A stretch of 33,695 bases of DNA, taken from contig MNCI01030046.1 in NCBI GenBank assembly GCA_015680685.1, positions 64,001-97,695 of the forward strand, given 5' to 3'. The first letter of the stretch is position 1, and each line of letters starts with the position of its first letter. Origin of the DNA: Gnetum montanum. Lineage: Eukaryota > Streptophyta > Gnetopsida > Gnetales > Gnetaceae. The position numbers and the translations under genes were made by a program. The notes beneath the pieces were generated by a model that saw only the letters and a list, made by a program, of their open reading frames with translations, was not told the origin of the DNA and did no database searches. Positions 12,311 to 20,909 of the stretch are shown here, one piece after another.

Positions 12311-13562
12311 AACCAAACAATTGCGCAAAGCAGAAAAGACATACTCTACATTATATACAGGTTAAATAGATAAACAACCTATGTATTGTAAAGAGGTGGC
12401 CTCCTACCTAATGTTCATGTCTTTTATGAAATGACGAGAAAAGAAAAATTCCTAACATAGACAACTTTATAAAATGATGAGATATGATGGTCAATCAAAA
12501 TTACTTGGAAAAATGCATGAAACAAAGTTTATGGATTGCCCTGCAACTGCTCAGATCTGGAATAAAGCTTGGGCAGCAACAAATCAAAATCTTATAATGC
12601 CAAAACATTTACAAAATTTGGCAGCAGCTTGAAAATGAATCGATGGGACACAACATACAAATTAAATTTAGAGCACAATACGAACACATGATCACTCAAT
12701 TGAGAGTATGGTAGTTGGCAGTAAAAGGTTGAAAAGATAATGAGACTTATAGAATGAGATTCAACTGTCCAAGGCTATGCAACTTGAAAAATTTAAAACA
12801 TTATAAAATGAGATTAGGAATACATATGTACCCTAAAGGACAATTATTTCAATTATTTATTGTTTTCTTAAATAGATTATGTGATAGACCATTGATCACA
12901 ATCCTAGGTTGATCCCTAAGATTCCCAGAAAAATATGTTCGGTTTACCTGTCTAAAAAATGATGGCACCAGAAATAATCATCACGACAGAAGCCTAAGAA
13001 AAGGATGTTTCCAGCCTGACGCTGCATCCATCACCTGCTATCTTACCATTGCAAATGTAAACTGCCGCGATCTTATTGGCAAAATCCATACATTTGCCAT
13101 ATTCTTGATTCTTTGCTATTATTGAAATGAACAGAGCTCAACTAGAAAAAATTTAAAAACAAATTATAACTGACTTGAACATTTTATATATTGAGCAGAC
13201 CAAATTTGTCGGCTGACAGAAAATACAAATAACTTTTACCTGGCCATAGGCTGCTAAATTGAAGATTGTTTTTCGACAAGCAAAACTCTATAAGAATGCA
13301 GTTCCAATTCTTGATTCAACATCGTACATAATTTGTAATTTATTTTGTTTGTTCATACTTAATAATTCCAAGAAATTTCAGTGTATGGATTCAGCAATTG
13401 AATGTGATCTAAGTACAAGGAAAAAGATCTAGAAAAAATATTTTTAAAAACGACATAGCATCATCTCCACCTACATAACCAGTTGATTTTCTAGACCTTA
13501 ATCTCTGTCACTAACAGAAAAGATTACACTGCAACAATGACCCCATTGCTGCTTGAATATTA

Positions 13563-13741
13563 CAATGATTCAACCAGCAACTTCATCACCCTTGGTGTTT
13601 GTAAACATTAGTATCCGGTGATATGTAAACATTAGTATATGTAAACAATGATTCAACCAGCAACTTCATCACCCTTGGTGTAAGTTACACTCTGTTAATG
13701 ATGAATCTAAAAGTATTCGGTGATATGTAAACATTAGTATA
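13563..13741. repeat. Interleaved direct repeats
   Basis: A 36-bp block beginning CAATGATTCAACCAGCAAC occurs identically at 13563-13598 and 13646-13681. A 29-bp block containing CGGTGATATGTAAACATTAG occurs at 13611-13639 and 13713-13741 with one difference. Spacings of 83 and 102 bp show two overlapping duplication events, or one duplication followed by an indel. Confidence 0.85.
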
Positions 13742-14062
13742 TTATCAGGTCCTTTGGGCTTACAAAAAATAGCAGATATTGGTGTGTAGTTTTCCCTATT
13801 CAATAATCCAAAAAAAATCGAAGAGAACGCTGGGACTTAGTTCCTCACGTGACCACCAAGGATGAATCTAGAGACGATTACAAGCTAGTACCTTTTTCAG
13901 GTAGATTAAAAAAGAAAGAAATGTAAGTGTGTTAGCAATCTAGAATTGGTTTATCTTTCACAATGCTATTCATAACAACGGTACATATTTGTATGCACTT
14001 TAACCCACTTTGATTGTCTATGGAAACAAGAAAGGAATGAAATTTTTTCCCTATGTGATCAC

Positions 14063-14220
14063 TGCAGTTGAAACAAGAGAGAGTTCAAACAAGAATGGTT
14101 TCACATCATAAGCAACTTGTGACATTAGTTATTCAGACCCTATTCACGCCCACACAAGGCCAATCAATCCTTAATCCCTGCAGTTGAAATTAGAGAGGAT
14201 TCAAAACAAGAATGGTCTCG
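14063..14220. repeat. Dispersed direct repeat, about 40 bp, two copies
   Basis: TGCAGTTGAAA starts copies at 14063 and 14179. Both continue through AGAGAG-TTCAAA-ACAAGAATGGT with small differences. The spacing is about 116 bp, probably a diverged tandem duplication. Confidence 0.7.
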
Positions 14221-14488
14221 TGCAGTATGAAACATAACTGTCAGAAGATAGAGGCAGCTGACTCTTTTCAGAAAAATCACTGATTGCACACTGTATAGAT
14301 GTTAACCAGAAAAAATTGAAACAAAATGCAATTATGCAAATAATTGAATATCATTAAATTCTATACTTCATTCATTAGTACAATCTACCATAAAAAATCA
14401 GCTTATCTTTGTCAGCTTTTTTATGCATGTAGAGCACTATCCGTCCTAGAGATAGCAGTTTATATATTTACCAAATATTTTTATTTTT

Positions 14489-14505
14489 CAATTTTACAGT
14501 TGTTT
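14489..14505. repeat. LINE target-site duplication, 3'-end copy
   Basis: CAATTTTACAGTTGTTT flanks the poly(A) end of the LINE and matches 19606-19622 exactly. The last three T overlap the tail, so the duplication is 14 bp without ambiguity and up to 17 bp. Confidence 0.92.
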
Positions 14506-14514
14506 TTTTTTTTT
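14503..14514 (-). other. LINE poly(A) tail
   Basis: Twelve T on the plus strand form the A-tail of the minus-strand element, directly next to the target-site duplication. This fixes the 3' end of the LINE. Confidence 0.85.
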
Positions 14515-14625
14515 GAGAAAGTATTCGGGATTCTATTACTAAAAAGATTGAAAATATGTTACAAGAGATTACAACAGGGGATCACCAACGGTGGCCACAC
14601 CGAGGGGGGAGGAGCCCCCGATCGA

Positions 14626-17600
14626 TCATGGCATCTCACCCAGACCGGCCGGCCGGAGGCCGAGATCCGCGAACATAAAACGAAAAAACACCGACCCAAA
14701 AGGTGGGGGGGGGGGGGGGGGGGGCCCCCCCCCCCGCCACAGAGCCAGAATCACGCCTGAGTGCTTTCCTCGACGTTTGAGGCAGAGGGCCTCCTTAAAA
14801 TAGAGGGGGAGGTTGACCTGGCCCCTCGTTTTGAGGCAACAGAGGAAGGTGAAGTGCAGTCCTTGCAGCTTGGACCCATTGCCGGACTGGACAAAGAACC
14901 TGTCCACCAGGTCCACCCCGCACGCCCAAAGGCGGGGGAGGGCAGATCTAGGCACCTGTCGGCTTTTTGTCCTGGGGATAGGCCCGTTGAAGAACAGCTC
15001 TGCGTCCTGGAGGCCATGGGTTGAAGGTAAGATGGTTTCCCCAGCGATGGGGGCCCCCAGACAGCTGGCAATCGCTGCCTCCATGACCCAGATTTCCCGC
15101 CCCTTGAAGAAGGTACGGTCGTTGACCCAGTTTGAAAAGAAAGTATCATCTGCCAAATCTGGGTCCCCCACCAGTCGCTGCAGAGGGACATCCCACCCAC
15201 ATTGAACCACCAACTGCCAGAGCTCCTCGAATTCCTGAAATGCGGCGCAGTCTGGCTCGTACGTGGGCATTTTCCCCATGGCGCTTTCAATTTCTTTCCA
15301 CGCAAGAGACGCCTACCAGACCAGCCGCTGCGGAGGGGGGCGCCGCTGCTGCCGAAAAATAAAATTATTTCGGGCTTTCCATGCAGTCCAAAGAAGTAGG
15401 GAGGCCCATGAATCGCCGGTCAGCCGCCTCCGGGGGGGCACTGCCGCCGCGCGCCACACGTTGCGCGTGCGGGGGCAATCGCAGGCGAAGTGGGTGACAG
15501 TTTCTGCCGCACCCCCGCATGTCAGACACGTGTCCGTATCGAGCACCCTGCGCCGCCTTAATAAAGTTCTGACCGACAACGCGTTGTGTTGCAGCAGCCA
15601 AATAAAGAATTTAATTTTTTTCGGCAGCCTTCCACTCCAAATCTGCCGCCATGTGTCGCAGCGTGGGTATTTTTCCGCCATGATGGCTCTGGGCTCGAGG
15701 TGTGCCCAGCCCGAGGCCTGCATGTCGCGAGCGTGTCTGGCCACCGCCTGCCAAGACTTGGAGTCCCGTGCCGTCGCCTCCCATCGGACGTATTTATTGC
15801 AAATGATATCAATCCATGGGACCGGGTCCCAATGCGGCCGCGCGAGCTGGAGAACGAGCCGTTGCCGCCCCAGCATCACCTCGTCCTCGAAAGTCGTGAT
15901 GCCTAGACCGCCCGCGCCACGTGGGCACGCCACTTGCTCCCAACGGACCAAGTGCAGCTTGCTCCCCGCTTTGCCCCCCCCCCAAACAAAGTGTCGAACC
16001 AATGCATTGACGACATTAATGACGGTACCAGGGGGCGGCCACAGCCGCCACGAAACACGCGATGGCCATGAGGATCCCAGCGGCCACCAGCAGACGCCCC
16101 TTGCGGCTTAGGAATCTATTAGCCCAGTGGCTAGCCCTGCGCTCCATCTTTTCCAGCAGATGGCCCCACGTCGTGGACCTCCCCCACCGAAAAAGGGGGA
16201 TGCCCAGGTATGTGTCATTGGGAGTCCCTGGTTGAATGTCCAGGGTTTGCGTCACCCTCATTTTGATCTACTCATCCACGTTAACAAAGTAGGCCGCGGA
16301 CTTAGTTCTGTTGACTTCCAACCCCAGTTCAGCGGCCAGCCGAGTTAACGCCAAATTAATGCAACGAGCTTGTGGCACTGCCGCCCTGCTAAGCAGCATC
16401 GTGTCATCCGCATAATGCTCCGCCCGGCATGTCACCCCCGCAATGTTCAGCCCATCAACCCCGGAGGTACTGCAGTAATGTTGCATTAGATCCATGGCAA
16501 TAATGAAGAGGAGGGGGGAGAGTGGGTCCCCTTGCCTCAGCCCCCTCCCAGGGGATGCAAGGCCCCACAACCTCCCCCCCACNAGTTCCAAGCGAATGGA
16601 CCACCTCCTGCATGAGGAGGATCTGGTCCTGGATGACCCATCCCTGCACGAAGCCTGCCTGGTTCTTCCCCACCAGCCTGGGCATGAGCGGCGAAAGCCT
16701 ATGCACCAACAACTTGGAGAAGATTCTGAGGATCACGTTGCACACTCCGATAGGGCGAAACTGCTCAGGACGTTGTGCGTCAACCTGTTTTGGGATGCAC
16801 ACAATTCGTGAGCAGTTAATCTCCTCACGGACCTGTCTCCTAGCCAGCATGAGATTTAGCGCATCAAGCAAATTGGGCCCCACGATATCCAAGAAAGTTT
16901 TGAAAAACTCAAGGGTCCACCCATCAGGTCCAGGCGCTTTCCCTCCCGGCATGCTTTGGATCATGGTCGTGAGTTCCTGCCAAGAGAAAGGGACCAATAG
17001 CCGAGCATTATCCTACGCGCACAACACTCGAGGAACTGGGATCAAGATCGGCCTAGTTGGGCGTTTGGCCCAAATCCTTCCACAGTATTGTGCCAGCATC
17101 TGTGCCATGCGTTGCGGGTCATCAACGATGTCTCCGTCCTGGTTTCAGAGACTTCTAGGCATGCCGCCCCCCCGCGACTTGGCCATGGCAAAGAAGAATT
17201 TGGTCTGCCGGTCGCCATCCCAGATCCAGCGCACCCGGGAGCACTGCCGCCAATAGGTTTCCTCCTCCTAATCCAGGGCCTGCAGCTGCCGCAACGCATG
17301 CTGCTCCTCTGCATGGAGATCCTCCCCCGCCTCATGCCGGGCTTGTATCCGGCCGAGCTTGTCCCGAAGCTCCCACTAACCAGTTCAAAAGGTAAACTTG
17401 TCAGCCACTGGCCATCCCTTAGGAAGTAACGCTTCCCGTAGGAAGTTCCAAGGGTCCTCCCAGCCGGACTGATAATCCGTCCAAATCTCCTCCACCAGCG
17501 ACTTCAACCATGGTTTGGCTAACCAAGAAGCTTCGAAGCGAAAGGGGTGTGGGGTGCCGAGCTTGTTCGATCCGATGGTAACGGTCAGCGAGCGGTGATC

Positions 17601-18241
17601 GGAAGCCACCCTTTCATGCCCCGTCACACGCACTGAGGAACGGAGCATCATGTCCGTGCTGATGCAAACCCGATCAATACGGGTGAGGACCCGATCCGGG
17701 CCCTTCCGTCGGTTACTCCAGGTGAATCGGCAATTCTCAATGGGCAAGTCGAGCAAAGAGAAAGTCGATAGAAAGCACTGGAACTCAGCTGCTCCGGGTG
17801 GCGGGGGGCAGCTCCCCCAGATTTCTCCCACGGATGCAAGCGCTGGTTGAAGTCTCCGGCCAAAATCCATGACCTGTGGTCCGGAACCAGCCGTGCCACC
17901 CGTGTCAACTCCTGGAGCCGCTGCTCCCAGTTCTGTGCACCGTAGAAATTGGTCAGCCAAACCCCCTGCGAGGGGAGCTGGACAGTGAGGGCCCAATGGG
18001 AAACATCCACAAGATTCATGGTGTATCGGGCGAGGATGGCAATGCCACCGGCTCTGCCTAAGCAAGGGTGCATTTGGGTACTCCACCCGTCCCATTGGAG
18101 GAAATGTGCCTCCGTTGCCTGAAGCTTTGTCTCCTAGAGACAAACAATATCACAATTCTCAACCTTAACGATTCTACGTAGGGTATTTCTTTTGTATGGG
18201 GTACCCTGTCCCTGACAATTCCAGCTAAGCGACGCTAATAG
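14626..18241 (-). pseudogene. LINE ORF2: endonuclease, reverse transcriptase, zf-RVT, broken
   Basis: ORF2 reads in order. The endonuclease starts SWNCQG (18226), then DIVCL-stop-ETKL, LAGDFN (GDFN 17857-17846), LTRIDRV and SDH (17603-17595). The RT has KAPGPDGW (~16940), FRPIGVCN, NQAGFVQG, GLRQGDPLSPLLF (~16540) and YADD (16414-16403). Next come the TYLGIPL thumb region, the GGLGI connection, and zf-RVT with CLTCGG...H...C. Seven in-frame stops are seen at 18136-18134, 17387-17385, 17378-17376, 17270-17268, 17147-17145, 16270-16268 and 15315-15313. Frameshifts lie near 17.8 kb, at the N (16583) and near 16.02 kb. The RT block between VHSLG and GRLWGL lacks the expected motif A with its catalytic Asp. 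After zf-RVT the same frame continues for over 200 residues without a recognised domain. The element cannot move by itself as sequenced. Confidence 0.88.
14705..14735. repeat. G20C11 homopolymer junction
   Basis: Twenty G are followed directly by eleven C, inside the 3' part of LINE ORF2. The tract is self-complementary and can fold into a hairpin, and the G run could form a quadruplex. It is also a classic place for polymerase or assembly error, so its length should not be trusted. Confidence 0.7.
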
Positions 18242-19595
18242 ACCTCCCGGAGGGTCTTTTGTAACCCCAGGTCGATGTTCCTCTGAGTTTGCTTTCCTCG
18301 GGTTTGATTCTCACTTGGCCGTCCTAGGCGGCGATCGCCACCGCGCTGTCCCTGGGTGCCAAACTGCTCTTCAGGCATGGCCGTCGGCCCCTGAGCCCTG
18401 CATGCCTTGGAGCTCCCCCGGACCACGTTCACCCATTCACTGAGAGGAGGGAGCTCGTTCTCAGTCGCTGCGCCGCGTGTGGTGGTTGGTGGGGGCAACA
18501 AGGGGGTGCAGGGGGTTGCTGAGGAGGGGTTGTGGACTGAGAGGGGGGGCGGGGAGGTGNNNNNNNNNNNNNNNNNNNNNNNNNNNNNNNNNNNNNNNNN
18601 NNNNNNNNNNNNNNNNNNNNNNNNNNNNNNNNNNNNNNNNNNNNNNNNNNNNNNNNNNNNNNNNNNNNNNNNNNNNNNNNNNNNNNNNNNNNNNNNNNNN
18701 NNNNNNNNNNNNNNNNNNNNNNNNNNNNNNNNNGCCGTGCGCATCCGGCCTTTGCAGCCCATGGTGACCCATTCACCCCCCTCAAAGAGTTGTCGGGCTC
18801 GGGTTCTTGGCTGCGTCCATCCTGGCACGCGACAAGCAGCCTCCTGGTGCCCAGGTTTGCCGCAGCGCCTGCATCCGTCCCGGAGGGGTTCTTGGGTTGC
18901 CAGGCCTCGCTTGGGTCCGTCCGCCTTCACCAGATTCTCAAATGTCACTTCAAGTTTCTCCTCCCCCCCGGGGAGTTCCAGAATCACCTCCCGAATGAGG
19001 TCCTTTTGTGACAGCGGTCGCCACACGCAGAACCGGGCGAAGCCCATGCACTCCATAGACATGGTGACCCGGTCGAAAGCAATGAACTCCCCAAAAAAAT
19101 CCGTGATTTGGCACAGAAACTCGAGGTTCCACAGCTCCCAAGGGAGCCGGGAGACCCGTATCCAGACTGACGCTTTAGTGAAAAGGTCGGTCTCCCGATG
19201 GGCCCCAGGGGGTCAATGCCAAGCCCCTCACACCGTAGAACCACGGGCCCCCCAACAGGACCGAGTCCCTGGCTTGCCGGGAGGGAAGGATGAACAGCAG
19301 GAAGTCGGAGGACAGACTACACACCCCAACCTCCCCCACGTTCCACTGTTCCCGGGCCCAGCGCCTGACCAGGTCCAGTCTTGGCCGCGCACCCCGCGAC
19401 ACGAAACGACCAATGAGGCTTCGTTGTAAGGTGNGGGGGTTGCTGCGGGTCCACCGATATGTCCTCCTGCTGGTATGCTTGCGAGCGCTGGTCCTGCGTC
19501 TGCTCCTGCGTCTGGTCCTGCGTCTGCACCTGCCTGTGCTCCACCTGCTCCTGCGTCTGCTCCTGCCTGTGCTGCGCCATCATCTCCGCAATCAT
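18235..19595 (-). pseudogene. LINE ORF1: Gag-like RNA-binding protein, broken
   Basis: ORF1 starts at an ATG (19595) 11 nt inside the element's 5' junction, so almost no 5' UTR is present. The first ~30 codons are a Gln/Glu/Thr-rich repeat (EQTQEQ-like, ~12-15 nt period). Two frames later comes the DUF4283-like region (GVCSLSSDFLLFILPS...LLGGPWFYG, about 19340-19220; SVWIRVSRLPWELW, about 19180) and FARFCVW. Then a CCHC zinc knuckle CRRCGKPGHQEAAC (18873-18832). The 174-N gap removes part of the C-terminal half. Frameshifts lie between 19402 and 19317 and near 19188. The stop TAG is at 18237-18235, immediately where ORF2 begins in another frame. DUF4283/knuckle ORF1 proteins are typical of plant L1 elements and bind the element's RNA. 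Confidence 0.82.
18560..18733. other. Assembly gap (174 N)
   Basis: A run of N lies in LINE ORF1, bordered by G-rich sequence on the left. Isolated N also occur at 16583 and 19434, both beside G/C-rich tracts. The matching target duplications outside the element show the scaffold join is probably right, but the true gap length is unknown. Confidence 0.99.
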
Positions 19596-19605
19596 GTTGG
19601 CAAAC

Positions 19606-19622
19606 CAATTTTACAGTTGTTT
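19606..19622. repeat. LINE target-site duplication, 5'-end copy
   Basis: CAATTTTACAGTTGTTT is identical to 14489-14505 and borders the ORF1 end of the element. Together they define the insertion site in the intron. Confidence 0.92.
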
Positions 19623-20788
19623 AACTATCTGGTGTCTTTTTTATATTTTCCAATTGCCTTTTTCTTCAGAATAAAAAGCACATAGTGTTAAAGGGTTTGA
19701 TTCGTAAAGAAATACTTGTTAAAAAACACATCGGCATATATTCTTATTGATTTAATTGCCTGCATCTTATAAGATTTCCTATGGGTTAAAAATAATTTTC
19801 TTGTCTTAGAAATTAGCCTACATAATTCTTCCCAAAAAAAGCTTGTTTCGACCATAACCGTTGATAAAGACAAATCAGTTTGATGGAACAACCTTACACT
19901 GACAGATACGTCGGTTCAACCAAATTGCAGTCCCTCAGATTTCACATAAAGACTAATAAGTTATAAAGTTTGCCTGTCGCTATTCAAGACATAACAAAAT
20001 CTTGCTCACAAATGACTCCAAAAATTCCAGATTGAATAACTTGTTAGCAACAACAGAGTAAAATCTGTATAATGAATGCAGACCCCTGGGCTGTCTACTT
20101 AACAAGTACTTAAAATTTTCAATTTTATAACCCTATCATAGATTAGACTTACATTTGATAAAGCTCAAAAATTCAACAACCAAGTTTCATACTTAACAAG
20201 TACTTTGGCCAACAGATGTGTTTTAGCATCCTATCAAAGATCAGACTTCCATGCAAGTTACAGATTCTAAAAGCTGGGCTTCAATAAATAGAAGTTTTGA
20301 GTAGTCTCAAAGTCAATTCTCCATTTCAAAGGTAAAACCTAATTGTTACAGAAATCATTCTTCAGAAGAATTGTTTAATATTTGCATTTTTCTCATTTTT
20401 GCATATTTTCATTGTGATTTGTATACAACAAATTCAATTCAGAATTCCTGAAACATTTTTTGAAAGAGATTTATCAAGAATAACAGTTACAATTAGTGGC
20501 TTCTTCTTTTCTTTTCTTTTCTTTTCTTTTAACGTACTTATATATTCAAAGTCCGGTGAAAATAAATCATTTTTCAAGCTATCATCTAGTAAATCTAAAA
20601 TGTGGAAGGTAGACCAGGAAAGGCCCATGAAAGACATATTTCATATAGTAAGGCAGATGGTTTGATTTTTTCAACAAAAAGTATTTCCGAAATATTTTAA
20701 TAGATATCAAGTTCATACTTAAGTGATCGTCTCTTGTATTTCCACCCAATAAAGGTACATTTAAAACGGGACAAAATAGAGAAATTAC
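19623..20788. other. Intronic sequence next to the donor, with a diverged duplication
   Basis: No gene is seen. A diverged ~95-bp duplication is visible: CTTAACAAGTACT at 20098 and 20192, and CCTATCA-AGAT-AGACTT at 20132 and 20230. A CTTTT pentanucleotide run is listed separately. Confidence 0.5.
20506..20530. repeat. (CTTTT)5 microsatellite
   Basis: Five perfect CTTTT units, in the intron about 260 nt downstream (in gene direction) of the 20789 donor. Confidence 0.9.
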
Positions 20789-20909
20789 CATTAATGAGCG
20801 GTTTCGAGAGAGAGGCAGCTCTTGAAGAAACTTATCAAAAGCATCTAGCCTTACTCTTCCTTTAATCTCCACAACTTTAGTCCAATTCTTTGTTTGAACT
20901 TTCAAACCA
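20789..20909 (-). CDS. 121-nt coding exon: core of the SPOC domain
   Basis: The exon lies between acceptor TTGTGTGCAG (ending 20910) and donor TTAATG|GTAATT. It encodes SGLKVQTKNW, then the most conserved SPOC segment of the plant family: EIKGRVRLDAFDKFLQELP followed by LSRNRSLM. The first Ser is completed by the AG left from the upstream exon. In this family the SPOC basic patch that binds phosphoserine is built from Arg/Lys residues; the KGRVR and SRNR residues are candidates, though I cannot assign them without an alignment. The exon is flanked by a 2.1-kb intron upstream and the 18.3-kb intron downstream. Confidence 0.88.

Larger units (their letters stand above)
12311..14488. other. Intronic sequence without genes, with short duplications
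   Basis: I see no coding signal. The left few hundred bases may be further decayed LINE sequence, but I cannot align them. Direct duplications occur at 13563-13741 and as a dispersed ~40-bp pair at 14063 and 14179. Confidence 0.45.
14503..19605 (-). mobile_element. L1-type LINE retrotransposon, near full length, within the intron
   Basis: This ~5.1-kb non-LTR element lies in the same transcriptional orientation as the host gene. It has a perfect 14-17 bp target-site duplication (14489-14505, 19606-19622) and a terminal 12-nt poly(A) (plus-strand T at 14503-14514). Its order is plant L1-like: ORF1 with DUF4283-like region and CCHC knuckle, then ORF2 with endonuclease, reverse transcriptase and zf-RVT. 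It is markedly GC-richer than its AT-rich surroundings, so the boundary is visible by eye. Both reading frames are broken by in-frame stops and frameshifts, and part of the sequence is missing (174 N; single N at 16583 and 19434). An intact target duplication argues for moderate age; some frameshifts may be sequencing errors in G/C runs. Confidence 0.93.
2445..20788 (-). other. ~18.3-kb intron within the SPOC coding region
   Basis: The donor is ATG|GTAATT at 20788 and the acceptor ATATTGCAG ends at 2445. Both sit at codon boundaries inside the SPOC domain. The intron length is 18,344 nt including an assembly gap of 174 N. It contains a full-length-like LINE in the same orientation (14503-19605), an older opposite-strand LINE relic (about 11640-12310) and several short direct repeats. 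The rest is AT-rich sequence without recognisable genes. Confidence 0.78.

Noticed and set aside
14591-19685. Plus-strand open frames in the LINE
   Set aside because: They are antisense shadows of the GC-rich LINE frames. None has a recognisable domain, and some run through the N gap.
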